Source: Muscardinus avellanarius (Eukaryota > Chordata > Mammalia > Rodentia > Gliridae). Taken from it: 64,000 nucleotides of DNA. The notes beneath the pieces are model-generated. The model saw only the letters and a program-made list of their open reading frames with translations, was not told the DNA's origin and searched no databases. Position numbers and translations under genes: made by a program. Shown in pieces: positions 43,984 through 54,887 of this stretch. Numbering within the stretch: the stretch's first letter is position 1; the number at the start of each line of letters is the position of its first letter. The stretch covers positions 112,580,040 through 112,644,039 of the forward strand of contig OY726564.1 of NCBI GenBank assembly GCA_963383645.1, written 5' to 3'.

Positions 43984-44188
43984 CCGGGCGTGGTGGCGCA
44001 CGCTTGTAATCCCGCGCTTGGGAGGCTGAGACTGGAGGATCGCACAGGTTCTAAGCCAGCCTCAGCTACTAAGTGAGGCTCTCAGCAATTTAGTGAGACC
44101 CTGTTTCCAGATAAAATATAAAATAGGTCTGGGAGTATAGCCCAGAGGTAGAAAGCCTCTGGGTTCCACTCCCTAGTACCACCAAAAA
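43984..44188 (+). mobile_element. B1-dID SINE
   Basis: 'CCGGGCGTGGTGGCGCACGC', 'GCTCTCAGCAATTTAGTGAG', 'GGGAGTATAGCCCAGAGGTA' and an A-rich tail. 'GTCCTCAGTTGGTTCT' (43968) and 'GTCCTCATTTGGTTCT' (44201) flank it. Confidence 0.96.
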
Positions 44189-44549
44189 AATAAAATAAAA
44201 GTCCTCATTTGGTTCTAATAAGCAACCAAACTTGAGAACTACTGAACCAGTTTTAAGAGAAAGTGGCTTCAACTTCTGGAAACCAAAGTTACATGAGATC
44301 TAATTTCACACAACTCCTAGATCCCCCACCTCCTGTGTCTGCCCCATCTCCAAGCAAAGTGCAGCACTTCCTTTGCCTACATCTCATTTTTCAGCCATCA
44401 TCCCTCTCTTTGACACTTTCCCCATATTAAACACCTTTGAAGTCCTGGTCACCTTGAGTTTATCTTCACATAAGTATTGTACAAAGGTGTCCAGCAGTAC
44501 TGTGCTTTAATCACTACCACCTCCGGTCCCCTTCTTCAGTCGTCATCCA

Positions 44550-44792
44550 TGCTGTAGCTCAGCGCTTCCCAAAGCAAAAAACACAGTTCTCAGGCCCCCG
44601 GCATCATCATGCCCTGGGACCATGGACAAATGCAGGTTCTTGGCCCCGCCCATGGGAGCATGGAGAAATGCAGCTTCTTGGCCCCGCCCAATGAATCGGA
44701 AACTCTGGGATGGGGACCGGCGATCTGTGTTTTAACTCGTCCTTCAAGCGACTCTAATACATGCCACAGCTTGAAATCCATAGCACCAGGTA
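44550..44792 (-). mobile_element. MER5-like hAT DNA transposon with internal duplication
   Basis: 'GAATCGGAAACTCTGGGATG', 'GGCGATCTGTGTTTTAACTC' and 'CTTCAAGCGACTCTAATACA' match MER5A-type blocks. The other end is near 'CAGCGCTTCCCAAAG'. A 38-bp tandem duplication lies inside. Confidence 0.65.
44620..44697 (+). repeat. 38-bp tandem duplication with GC-box
   Basis: 'AAATGCAGGTTCTTGGCCCC' (44628) and 'AAATGCAGCTTCTTGGCCCC' (44666) start two copies, each including GGCCCCGCCCA. Confidence 0.9.
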
Positions 44793-44869
44793 TCCACGAG
44801 ACAGCCGGTTTTAACTTCTATTATGAAGCCAACCAGATGGTATGAAACCTTTAAAAAAAAAAGGGGCAG

Positions 44870-45227
44870 GGGAAGCTGGGCATGGTGGCTGAGGCCTTCA
44901 GCAATTTAGAGAGATCTTGTTTCAAAATAAAGAATAAAAAGTGCTAGGTGTGTATTTTTGTTGTTTTGTATTTTGGTGGTTTTTTATTTTTTATTTTTGG
45001 TGGTACTGGGGTTCCTAGAAACCCTTCTACCTCAGGGCTACACTCCCAGACCTATTTTATACTTTTTTATTTGGAAACAGGGTCTCTTAAGCCAGCAAGG
45101 CTGGCTTCGAACCTGTGTGATCCTCCTGTCTCCGCCTCCCAAATGCAGGTATTACAAAGGCGTACCACCATGCCCGGCTAGGTGTATATTTTGGAGTTAG
45201 AGTGCCCTTGGGTTCAATCTATAGTAA

Positions 45228-45232
<5 letters not shown>
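44870..45232 (+). mobile_element. B1-dID SINE split by an opposite-strand SINE
   Basis: The first part (44872-44950) is a deleted B1 half 'AGCTGGGCATGGTGGCTGAG' plus linker. The second part (45180-45232) is the ID half 'GGAGTTAGAGTGCCCTTGGG'. 'GCTAGGTGTGTATTTTTG' and 'GCTAGGTGTATATTTTGG' flank the inserted element. Confidence 0.9.
44984..45179 (-). mobile_element. Inner B1-dID SINE (young subfamily)
   Basis: 'GGTGGTACTGGGGTTCCTAG', 'GGGTCTCTTAAGCCAGCAAG' and 'CGTACCACCATGCCCGGCTA'. Inserted in antisense into the SINE above. Confidence 0.95.
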
Positions 45233-45272
<40 letters not shown>

Positions 45273-45299
45273 ACACACAGACACAGACACACACACACA

Positions 45300-45342
<43 letters not shown>
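45229..45342 (+). repeat. (CA)n microsatellite with interruptions
   Basis: About 110 bp of CA repeats with (CAGA) interruptions at the tail of the outer SINE. Minus-strand frames here are Cys/Val low-complexity artefacts. Confidence 0.97.
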
Positions 45343-45343
<1 letters not shown>

Positions 45344-45895
45344 GCAAAGATCTGATACACATGTGCGGATGTTGAGGTAGAACCCAGAAGCCACCTTCGC
45401 ATCAGACAACTGTAGTGATGTAGGCAGGGGCTGCAGGGGCTGCCACTCCTGCCACTCTTGGGTCGCCTGCTGTCTCTAACCATCTCCTATTTCCTGTGTC
45501 CCTGGAATTCCTCTGAGCTGAATGACACTGGGAGCGGGGGGGGGGGGTGTATACACATCACTGTATGAGCATCACTCCATCACTCCTCCCTTCACCAGGA
45601 CTCTCTTGAATCTTTCCAATTTTGAGCCATATGTAGTTTCCAATTTTGAACACAGATATGATTTCATTACCTGGGAGCCAGAGAAGGCACAGTTCACAGA
45701 GAACCAGGAGCTTGGCTTCAGTGTGAGACATGTGCTTTCTCTATAAGCTCAATATTATGGCCCATCTTGTCCACAGTTGGCCTGTTCATTAGAGTTCTGT
45801 GTTCGTTAGAGTACCGTGTGTTGTTTTTACTTCTAGGTGTGTGTCCAGAAACCTTCTGTCTTTCACTTCCCTACTTCCAACGTACTTGCTACATG
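45343..45895. other. Unassigned non-coding sequence
   Basis: Contains a G13 run at about 45536-45547. No gene or repeat recognised. Confidence 0.45.
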
Positions 45896-46495
45896 GGGGC
45901 CAAAAGGTTCTTTCAAAAAAGGAAAGTCCTTCCCACCACTTCCTTCCCTAAAAATCGCCAGTGACTTCAAATTGCACTTGAAATGAAATCCCAATTTATT
46001 TCTTCAGTGTACAAGTCCCCATGGTCTGGCCCTTCCACATGTCGCTGCCTCCTCCTCCTCCACTCTCTACAGAAACCCACATTCACTAGACTTTGGCGGT
46101 CACGGTCCCGTGGCTCCTCCAGGTCCCCCTGCCCCGGGCCTTGAGGCACTCTTCACCAGGAAGGTCCTCCCTGCCCTCGCATGCCTGGTTCCCCCACGTC
46201 AGTCATGGCTCAAGTCCAGCATCTCTTCCATGAGCACCTGTTCTATGTTAGCCAATCCCTATATGGTTGATGTCACATTTACTGGTGCATAGCACTGTAA
46301 ATAGTTAAATGCATTTACACATCTATCATTCACTTGCTGTGTGTTTGTTTAGTCCCTTTTGGTTATTTTTGTCTGCCTTTTCTCCTTTAGAATCTAAGTT
46401 GCATGAAAGCAGAAACTCTGTTCACTCCTGCATTCCCAGATAGAATAGGATAATAAGAATTTTTTGAATAAATAAAGTAATGAAAGCCTACATAA
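45896..46495 (+). mobile_element. L2 LINE 3' end
   Basis: This long L2 copy follows ORF2 3' end and 3' UTR order: 'AAATGAAATCCCAATTTATT', 'CCATGGTCTGGCCCTTCCAC', 'TTGAGGCACTCTTCACCAGG', 'CATGGCTCAAGTCCAGCATC', 'TTAGAATCTAAGTTGCATGA', 'CTGCATTCCCAGATAGAATA' and 'TTTTGAATAAATAAAGTAAT'. Frames are closed. Confidence 0.75.
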
Positions 46496-46499
46496 CATT

Positions 46500-47705
46500 T
46501 TGAGGAATACTCAGATTCTTTCTAAAATGGATCATTTATAAGATTCTAGAAAGTTAAATCTGAATCACTTAATGATATGTTGTAAAATCTGAATTACTTA
46601 GAGGAAAGTAAGCACGAAGTCTGGAAATATTTTTTATGTAAAATATTGGAACTCAAAGGGATACTGAAAGTTTACCTAGCCATACCCTTTTCTCAGGGAA
46701 AGAATGCCTTCCAGCCATCAACTAGTTAAATATCTTTTTCTACTTAAGTACAATCCCCATCCTCTTCCTTTTAACCACAGTGAAGCATTTGGGGCCTGGA
46801 ATATAGTATGATAATTCATAATCAGACCATCTCCTCCAAAGCTATCAACACGGAAGGCTACTGTATAAATCACAGTCATCTTTTCTAATAAATGTATGTA
46901 ACATGAGAAATTTGCTCGGCTCACAAAGTGAGAATATCTTCAAAGTGAATGAGGAAAACAAAGGGGATTTCCAAGTGCCCTTTTCATTTTTAAAATCTGT
47001 GCCGGAGTCAAGTGGTTCAAGGAAAAAGATGCCATAATCTGAGAGACGGAAGAACTGCGTGAGTTACCTAGCATAAACTTACACCCAGGCAGAACCCCCA
47101 CCCGTGATATCCGTAGTCGCTTTTCCTTGATCACATCCAGCCATTGCCTCATGACACAGCCCATTCCACATTTGAAAAGGTTTGAATGATCAGATGATTC
47201 TTTCCAGTAAAAGACTTACGTCTGCCTCTCTAAAATTTCTACTGTCCGGCTATCGTACGGACCAACTTGGGCCCATTCCTTTCCCCATGTGATTTTCCTT
47301 CAGACATAGACCTGCATCATTTCTTCTTTTCCTATTTTGGGGACAAGTTTTCTCATCTTCATTCGGGTTTTTTAGAATGACTTGTTTCCAAGCTTATGAT
47401 AATTCTGCTTGTTCTCCTCTGTACATGCTCCAGCTCCTCTCCCGCAGCCCAGGGGTAAGCATACACGTAAGTGCAGAGCTCGACTGTGCTGGATGCCGCA
47501 CAGCTGATATTCCCTTTATTTTGGATCTGTGCCAGACTCAGAGTGAGTATTTGACAGCTTTATTACAGCTGGCTTAAATTTAGAAGCTAGGTAGTACCAA
47601 GAGTCCTCTGACAGACAATTCATGAGGACACGCTATGACAAGGGAGAGTTCAGGGTTTTCTAGGCCTTTAATGTTTGCAGTAGAATTAATGATAAAGACA
47701 AAGAC
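46500..47705. other. Unassigned non-coding sequence
   Basis: No gene or named repeat recognised. Confidence 0.45.
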
Positions 47706-47707
47706 TG

Positions 47708-48712
47708 CTCCTGTTTTATATAAATATTTTTGGTTCATTGTAATTATACATTACACCAAAGCATAGAGTGATAGGAATACACACGCGCGTAGTATTGGGT
47801 GCGTTTCCCCCCGATCTTACTCGCTCCCTCTCCTTCCCCCTGCTTGTTGTTGAGATCGGTATTGGTAATTTTATATGGACATAGCATTAGTTAAACTGCT
47901 ACCTTCATTGCGTTCTTCCCCCTCCTTTCCTAAGCCTCTTCCATTGCTCCACTGGAGTCTCTACTCTTATCTGAGGTCTTTTTTTATCTCCCAATTTTTC
48001 TCTAGCTTCCACATATGACTGAAAATATACAACTATTCACTTTCTGCCACTGGCTGATCTCACATAACATTCTCATATTTCATCCATTTTTCTACAAATG
48101 ACATAATTTTGTTTTTCTTTATAGCTGAGTAAAATTTCATTGTGTGAATACAATGCACCGATAAAATTTTTTTAAAAAGTGTAAAAAAATTCATTGTGTA
48201 TATGTGTATATTCCATCATGTATATGTGTATATACACCACAGTTTTGTGATCCATTCATCTGTTGATGGACACTAGGCTGGTTCCATAATGTTGCTATGG
48301 TTAACTTTGTATGTGCTGCTGTAATATTCTGATGCCGATTCCCTTGGAAAGATGCCGATGAGGAGTCTGGCTCGTTCGTACGGTGCTTCATTCCCAGTCT
48401 TCTGAGAATCTCCACACTGATCTCTTTTGTGGCTCTGCTAGTTTGCAGTGTCATCAGTAGTGAATAAGAGTTCCTATTTTCCCACATCCTCTCCACCATT
48501 TATTTATTTGTGTTTTTGATGACTGTCATTCTATCTGGAGTTAGATGGAATCTCACTATAGTTTTGACTTGCATTTCCCTGATTACTAATGATGCTGAAT
48601 ATTTTTCACGTATTTATTGGTCATTTGTATTTCTTCTTTTGAGGACTGTCTATTCAGTTCTATTACCTTTTTTTTAATTGGGTTATGTGTTTATTCAATG
48701 CACCTCTGGTGA
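47708..48712 (-). mobile_element. L1 LINE 3' end, antisense
   Basis: The 3' UTR and ORF2 C-terminal region of an L1 on the minus strand. The antisense 3' UTR is at about 47720-47900. The block opposite 'CATATGACTGAAAATATACA' and the ORF2 blocks opposite 'CCATTCATCTGTTGATGGAC' and 'GGAATCTCACTATAGTTTTG' are clear. It is 5'-truncated and frames are broken. A ~55-bp insertion lies at 48131-48199. Confidence 0.88.
48146..48185 (+). mobile_element. Ultra-short L1 retrocopy (3' terminus plus tail)
   Basis: 'CAATGCACCGATAAAATTTT' is the last ~15 bp of an L1 3' UTR plus an A-rich tail. It is inserted in the opposite orientation into the antisense L1. 'AAAATTTCATTGTGT' (48131-48145) and 'AAAATTCATTGTGT' (48186-48199) are the flanking duplication. 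Confidence 0.7.
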
Positions 48713-49465
48713 AGCTAAAGGACTTCCTTCCAAATTTAAGCCTTACTCTGTCTGACTTTCTTTGTGGTCCTTTATCAGCAAATCCTTTTACCATGTTCTA
48801 GCTTCCAGAAAAAAGCATCAAGAAGCAGACAAAAGCAGCCCAAGAGCAGCTTCAGAAGCTTCTGTTTCTTTCCAGTACAATCCCAGACACTAACCCACGG
48901 CGCTTCCTGCTAATTCTGCTTATCTTTTCTTTCCTTATAAACAACACTCATACTTTAATATATAATAAAGTATATACTTCATTATTGGCTCCAAACCCCA
49001 GAATTATACTTCCAGATGGTCACATGTATCATCTGCCAAGACCTTCGGAATTCCCTTTCCTCTTGTTCTAACAAGCACTGACTTTCTGACCTCCAAGGCA
49101 GGCGCTAAGGTTTTGTTTATCAATATTCATCCCAAACCATCAGGTGATCTAATCAATCTCAGTCCTTCCTGCCTTACTTTAGATTTGCCATCAGCATGCA
49201 AAATGGAAATTAATATGAAACTAAGCCTGGAACATTCCTAACTCAGGAATGTACTCTGATTATCACGCATTATTACCTCATCATTTATTCAGGCCTTTAG
49301 CACGGTGCTGTCTATGCACAGAGGATGCAATCAATTAACATGCACCCAGTGAATGAAGTGGCGTCAGAGGCCTCCCTGTAGACTTCTGACACACATCTCA
49401 ATGCACAGAATACTCAACATCTATCACCAACCCAATGGACCAGTTCTCTGCCTTGCCCACTGTAA
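48713..49465. other. Unassigned non-coding sequence
   Basis: No gene or named repeat recognised. Confidence 0.45.
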
Positions 49466-49467
49466 CG

Positions 49468-49812
49468 GCCTAGGTTTAGAATGTTCCCCTAGCCTTCATG
49501 AGAACAAGGTAGCAGTGTTGGAAGCAGGGCTTGGTTGCTAAGGAGAGGTCGCTGGAGGTGTGATCTTGGGTTTTATATACAGTTCCCCCTCCTCTGGCTG
49601 TCTCAGTGCTTCCAGCCTTCATGATGTGAGAGTGGAGCCTGGAGAAGCCTTATGTTTACTCCTTCTCTCTGCTTCCTGTCTCTGAGCCCTGAGCTCCACA
49701 GACCTGGCCTGACATGGATTGAGCCCTGAAATCTTTCAAAAACTGATCAAATGAATATTTCTTCCTCTAAATTGCGTGGTCGGTTGTTTGGGATTATAGC
49801 ATTGAGACAAAC
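49468..49812 (+). mobile_element. MaLR-type solo LTR
   Basis: 'GGTTTAGAATGTTCCCCTAG', 'GTTGGAAGCAGGGCTTGG', 'GATCTTGGGTTTTATATACA', 'CAGCCTTCATGATGTGAGAG' and 'AAATGAATATTTCTTCCTCT' through 'TTATAGCATTGAGACAAACA' follow a MaLR LTR from near its 5' end to its 3' end. Confidence 0.65.
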
Positions 49813-50121
49813 ACCTGAAGGGGCCTGGACAAGAACCATCAAGACCATGCCAATGGAGCTACTGTTTCCCTCGGAAGCTCGCCATCCATTTCTGAGCCCT
49901 CCCTCCCTTCCTGAGGCTTTAGGTACTGTGGTTCAGTTGTCTTCAGCCAGTGCCCAGCAGCCCACACAGTCAGGCATTCTGCAGCACCACCTACCATGCT
50001 CTCCAACAAAAACCCATCTGTCTTAAGCTACTTGTTCTCAGGGCCTCGAAATATGTCTAGAAGACTGCAATAATAAATCTACTTGTGCTAAGATAACAGT
50101 GAGAGCTTGTTAACCTGGTTA

Positions 50122-50335
50122 GGGACCAGCTCTGGGAGCCAAACTGCCTGGATTTGAAGCTCACCTCTATCACTATCTGCTAAAACATAAGCAGATTATT
50201 TAACCTGTCTCTGCACTTGCAAAATGGGAGTAATACTTCCTAATGCTATTAAATCATTAAATTCATGCAAAATTCTTTTAAAAGCATCTAGCAAATAGTA
50301 TGTGTTCAGTAAACACCAGGTATTGTTTCTTCTGT
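50122..50335 (+). mobile_element. MIR SINE
   Basis: 'CCAAACTGCCTGGATTTGAA', 'ATTATTTAACCTGTCTCTGC', 'TTGCAAAATGGGAGTAATAC' and 'AGTATGTGTTCAGTAAACAC' form a nearly complete MIR. Confidence 0.85.
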
Positions 50336-51255
50336 GCTAATCTAAAATACCAATAAATCACTTTATAGGCCTCATTCAGACCAATAATGATAAAATCTCT
50401 AAGACTTTGGGAGACATTTGAAATCCAGGAAAATATTCTGAGGTTCTTTAGGCCACATGAATTGGGCACTTAGGTTATCAATTAGGCATAAAGACATTCC
50501 AGATAACTAACCTCAAATGCTAAAATTCCCATGTATATAATAAGCAAAGGCATTAAACTAGCAGTGTTCAATGTGTATATATTCCAGTGGTATGTGATGA
50601 CTTTCTATGAGATATGCAGTCATAGATGTTTTCAAGGAACTGAATTTTCAGATATTCAGCTTCTATAAAGTGCCTAAGATGCTCACAATAAAGTATAAGT
50701 TAACTTTTTTTATTATTGTATAAAAGTAAAGCCCTCCTCACTAACCTAAAGTTGCCACAGAGTGTCAAAACCTAATGGTGGCAAGGGAACCTTTCAAATA
50801 TTGATGCTGCTGTTGAGAAGGCAAAAGACTCTAATAATTGGAGATTCGTTGCAAGCCGGGTGGTTTCCAGCTTTTTGATTTTTGAAAAAAAAAAAACTTG
50901 GAGGACCTAATTTATCAGCTGACAGACCACTAAATAAGCATGTCATGGCTCAACCTCCTGATGTAAGTGTTGGCCCTTAACACAGAAGCAGGGTGATTAC
51001 AGAGGATGGCTTCTCTGTCATCCATTCCCACTCCTAGCTACTTAATTAGGTGAACAAAATGTTTCTGTGCATAGATGTATAAAAAAAGAGTGAGAATAAA
51101 ACTGATGCTGCATCTTGCTTTATTCTAGTAATAATATGTGTCAATTAGTAGATATCTAAAATAATTACAATAAAGGAAACTGCCATGTTAAGTCTCTTTA
51201 GATTAGAATTTCAAACATTTATATTACTCTCTGGGTCAACATCGTCCCTTCTATA
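50336..51255. other. Unassigned AT-rich non-coding sequence
   Basis: No gene or named repeat recognised. Confidence 0.45.
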
Positions 51256-51259
51256 ATCC

Positions 51260-51600
51260 AAAAGACCTGACCACAGAACTTAAGAGGAAGAAACTTATCT
51301 GCTCACAGGTTCAGTCCATGTGAGGGCAGGGTCTGGAGCTCAAGGAATGGTGGAGGGAAGTGGACAGAGGGAGAGAGAAAGGTTCTGCTCTCACATCATG
51401 GAGGCTGGGAGCAAGAAAGCACCAGCAAGAAAGAGGACTCAGAGACAAGCACTGTCCCTAAGGTCCCTAAGGCCACACCCAGGGACCCAGCTTCTCCAGC
51501 CACACCCACTGGCCTGCGTAACCACCCAGTACATCCACTACAATAGACTTACCCACTGATGAGATTACAGCCCTCATAACTCAGTTACATCAACTATGAA
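51260..51600 (-). mobile_element. MaLR-type LTR fragment
   Basis: The layout parallels the left part of the LTR at 32306-32580: 'CACAGGTTCAGTCCATGTGA', 'GGAGGCTGGGAGCAAGAAAG', 'GGCCACACCCAGGGACCCAG' and 'GCCTGCGTAACCACCCAGTA'. The LTR 5' end (right side) is missing. Confidence 0.6.
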
Positions 51601-51904
51601 TTTATGAGCTCTTCATTGGATATAGAATGTAAGTATTCTATATCTAACTATAACAATTAAAATTTATAACAATTAAATTTTATACATTTTATATTCATGT
51701 TTAATCCATTTTTAACAAATTAAAGATCAATGAAATCTGGAAATTTTTTAAATATTAAAATTTCAATGCATATACATAGCAATGTATGAACATATATTTA
51801 CTACAAAGAAAACTATAAGGTAATCAATGTAAGAGTTTTAGGAATAAAATATATACACTGGAATAAAATTCTATGGAAATGGGAATATTAATTCAAGAAT
51901 AATG

Positions 51905-52128
51905 AGCTGGGCATGGTGGCGCACATTTATAATCCCAGTACTTGGGAGGCTGAGACAGGAGGATCTTGCAGGTTCAAAGCCAGCCTCAGCTACTTAGTGA
52001 GGCTCTCAGCAACTTAGTGAGACCCTGTTTGCAAATAAAACACAAAATAGGTCTGGGAGTATATCCAGTATATCCAGGTAGAAAGCCCCTGTGTCCCACT
52101 CCCAGTACCACACACACAAAAAAAAATT
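51905..52128 (+). mobile_element. B1-dID SINE
   Basis: 'AGCTGGGCATGGTGGCGCAC', 'GAGGCTCTCAGCAACTTAGT', 'GTCTGGGAGTATATCCAGTA' and a CA/A tail. 'ATTCAAGAATAA' occurs at 51892 and 52126, a target-site duplication. Confidence 0.96.
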
Positions 52129-52332
52129 CAAGAATAACAAATAATAATAGAAGTTTACAGATATTCTAGAACATGTTAATCTATCTTAATATAGATGACA
52201 GTACCAAATCATTATGTTAGATTCTACTAGCTACATTTAAAAGAACAACTTAACCATTTGATAAAATTTATGAGTTTCTAGGATTATATGTTTCATAACT
52301 ATTTAAACTGGTGATGAAAAATTTCAGCTGGG

Positions 52333-52584
52333 AAGCCCGGCGTGGTGGTGCACACTTGTAATCCCAGCATTCAGGAGGCTGAGACCAGAGGATCGAGGTT
52401 TGCGGACAGCCTTAGCTACTTAGGCCCTCTGCAACTCAGTAAGACCCTGTTTCAAAATAAAAAATAATAATAAAAAAACAGGGCAGGGGGAATAGCTTGG
52501 AGGTCCAGTGCTCCTGGGTTCCATCCCCATGCCCTCAAATAAATAAATAAATACATAAATAAATAAACAAATAAATAAATAAAA
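52333..52584 (+). mobile_element. B1-dID SINE with (AAAT)n tail
   Basis: 'AGCCCGGCGTGGTGGTGCAC', 'GAGGTTTGCGGACAGCCTTA', 'GGGGAATAGCTTGGAGGTCC', and a tail expanded to (AAAT)n at 52537-52584. 'AAAATTTCAGCTG' occurs at 52318 and 52582, a target-site duplication. Confidence 0.96.
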
Positions 52585-52589
52585 TTTCA

Positions 52590-52955
52590 GCTGAGACCTT
52601 TGAAATCACGGGAGGCACGGCATCATTCCAGAGCCCTGGGGAGGTCTGGGGCCGTTCGAGCAGTGTTTGGCGCTCCCCACACTTGAGCATCCTGTCTTTC
52701 CTGCATATCTGGACCCACTCTAGGCCCAGCATGTGCCATGCCGGAGCAGGGCCAGTGGTCGGGATCGGCAGGTGCCAGGTTTCCTAGAAGAGACCTCGCT
52801 GTGATGCTCACGGGCTGTGATGCTCACGGGCTGTGCTGCGCGGCCAGCCTCTTGTCTGGATATCTTCTCTCTGCTTTGCTTCCTGTGGCTAAACTTCATC
52901 ACTGAGATGAGCATCAGGTTCAGCTCAGCACTGGGAACCCGGGAGAGAGCAGTGC
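52590..52955. other. Unassigned non-coding sequence, GC-rich
   Basis: Includes an 18-bp tandem pair 'TGTGATGCTCACGGGC' at 52800-52832. No gene recognised; minus-strand frames have no recognisable domain. Confidence 0.45.
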
Positions 52956-53135
52956 TCAGACCCGAGTCTCAGTCAATGCCCAGTCCTCGGATACATCACT
53001 GACCCTCTCAAAGGCATGCGGCTTCATGGGCGAAGCTGGCATCCTCATTGTGAGGATCAAGGTGATCACGTGTCCACAGTGTCGACCACTACATGGGATA
53101 TACTAAGCACTATTACCAGCATTTGTGTCCTGGTT
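52955..53135 (+). mobile_element. Possible MIR SINE, diverged
   Basis: 'CATCACTGACCCTCTCAAAG', 'CCTCATTGTGAGGATCAAGG' and 'GATATACTAAGCACTATTAC' are consistent with MIR order but are weak. Confidence 0.4.
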
Positions 53136-53139
53136 GCAT

Positions 53140-53905
53140 CATTTCTGAACCCCGGAGACGCTGACCAATTCAGATCACTGTCACCATCTCCCCTACTAGT
53201 AAAGAGTAAAGATCATTCACAGAATGAGCGCCTACACTTGGTCATCAGATTCAGATTATGTGATTTGAGATCAGTAGAACGGACTCACAAAGTCTGACTT
53301 AAGCCTGGCTGCAGTCTCTTTACAGAAGTAAAGAGACCATTGGTACTTTACTAATATTTATAGAAACAAAACTGGAAGCAGTTTCTCAGAGCATGCTTGT
53401 CTGGATGTGACCCACCAAAGCTCTTCAGGACCTCTTCACTCAGTGCCAGGGTGAGTGGGGGACAGATCTGTTATCCAGAAAATAGCTTCATTTAAATTTT
53501 TAAGAAATCATAATAATATAATAATAACAATAAATTCTAGGTTCAATTAATCGCCAATCCATTTAGGAAACAGATTATAAAAGAATAATTTCATTTTATA
53601 TGGGAAAATAAAGTTCTAATGTTAATCTTAAAAGTGATGTAGTCAGCACTTCTCACTGTAAATTACTGGTTCCTTCCAATCCTGACACTCAGCGTCTGAA
53701 GCTGGGCCCTTCTCTGCCTCCCTGTCTCTTCCTTGGAAGTCTCCTCCCTCACAAGTTGGGTCCCAACATAATGGAGTGGCTACTGTGGGCTCCTTGCATT
53801 TCTCCAAACTCTCCTTTGTGTGTTCCAGACCTCCCCAGGTAGAGAAAACAACTCCTTTGCTTGTCCCACCCCCCTCTGTGTATACTGTTACATCCTATGC
53901 AATTA
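53140..53905. other. Unassigned non-coding sequence
   Basis: No gene or named repeat recognised. Confidence 0.4.
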
Positions 53906-53908
53906 TAC

Positions 53909-53979
53909 CTTTCTCTTTCTTTCTTTCCTTCTTTCTTTCTTTCTTTCTTTCTTTCCTTCCTTCCTTCCTTCCTTCCTTC

Positions 53980-54043
<64 letters not shown>

Positions 54044-54047
54044 TTCT
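53909..54047 (+). repeat. (TTTC)n/(TTCC)n pyrimidine microsatellite
   Basis: About 140 bp of TTTC and TTCC units, continuous with the T-rich tail of an antisense SINE. The 90-184 codon frames that run through the tract and the SINE are spurious. Confidence 0.97.
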
Positions 54048-54244
54048 TTTTTTTTTTTGGTGGTACTGGGGTTCCTGGAAACCCTTCTACCTCTGGGATA
54101 CACTCCCAGACCCATTTTTATTTATATTTTTAATTTGGAAACAGGGTCTCTTAAGCCAGCGCGGCTGGCTTTGAAGCTGCCAGATCCTCCTGTCTCCGCC
54201 TCCCAAGCGCGGGGATTACAAGCGTGCGCCACCACGCCCGGCTC
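54048..54244 (-). mobile_element. B1-dID SINE (young subfamily)
   Basis: 'GGTGGTACTGGGGTTCCTGG', 'GGGTCTCTTAAGCCAGCGCG' and 'GCGTGCGCCACCACGCCCGG'. 'TACCTTTCT' occurs at 53907 and 54245, so the pyrimidine tract grew within the tail of this insertion. Confidence 0.97.
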
Positions 54245-54885
54245 TACCTTTCTTTGTCTATTATCTTCTTTTCTAGCTTCTGAACCTAGAACTCAGACCA
54301 TGTCCAATGACCCTGCCCTTCCCCCTGCAACCCAGCAACCCCTGAACTACACCCCTGCAGGAGACACTAGTTGATAATTGAAGGTTTAATAATTAAACAA
54401 ATAAACAAGTGCAACTTTTTATAAGCAAGTTGGGTCCCAACATAATGGAGTGGCTTTCTTTAGTTTCTAGTAAAATGCCTTTGGGGAATCCTAGTCCACT
54501 TACGTTATGCCAAGAAAAAGACCACAATTGATTTTTTGTGTGTGCTACTATTTGGATCAAAGTTTTGGTAAGCAGTGTGCCTTTGAGGACAGGATGACAG
54601 AGAGAATAAAGAGTAAGTGCAACCAAACCTCAAGGAGAGAGTGAAAGTTGGTGTCAGAGTTGGCCCTGCCTAGATGGTCAGCGGCTCTGTGGGAGTTCTC
54701 TTCTCCAGTTCTGTGGTGGTGTCTTGGTCTCCTACAGAAGGCTTTTCCCTCTAACGACAGCAAAGCATTCATCATCAATCTGATGGTGTAGATGAAAAGA
54801 ACAGAATCCAGAGGAGGGTAGCCCAGGATTGGCCTCTCACAGAGCACAGAAGATTCACGAATTTCAATAGTGAGGGAGGAAGCTG
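54245..54885. other. Unassigned non-coding sequence
   Basis: The phrase 'GTTGGGTCCCAACATAATGGAGTGGCT' is shared with 53755-53781, a dispersed repeat of about 27 bp. No gene recognised. Confidence 0.5.
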
Positions 54886-54887
54886 TA

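Noticed and set aside
53776..54374. 132- and 184-codon plus-strand frames
   Set aside because: They cross a TTTC/TTCC microsatellite and an antisense SINE; the protein is poly-Phe/Leu/Ser followed by translated SINE sequence.
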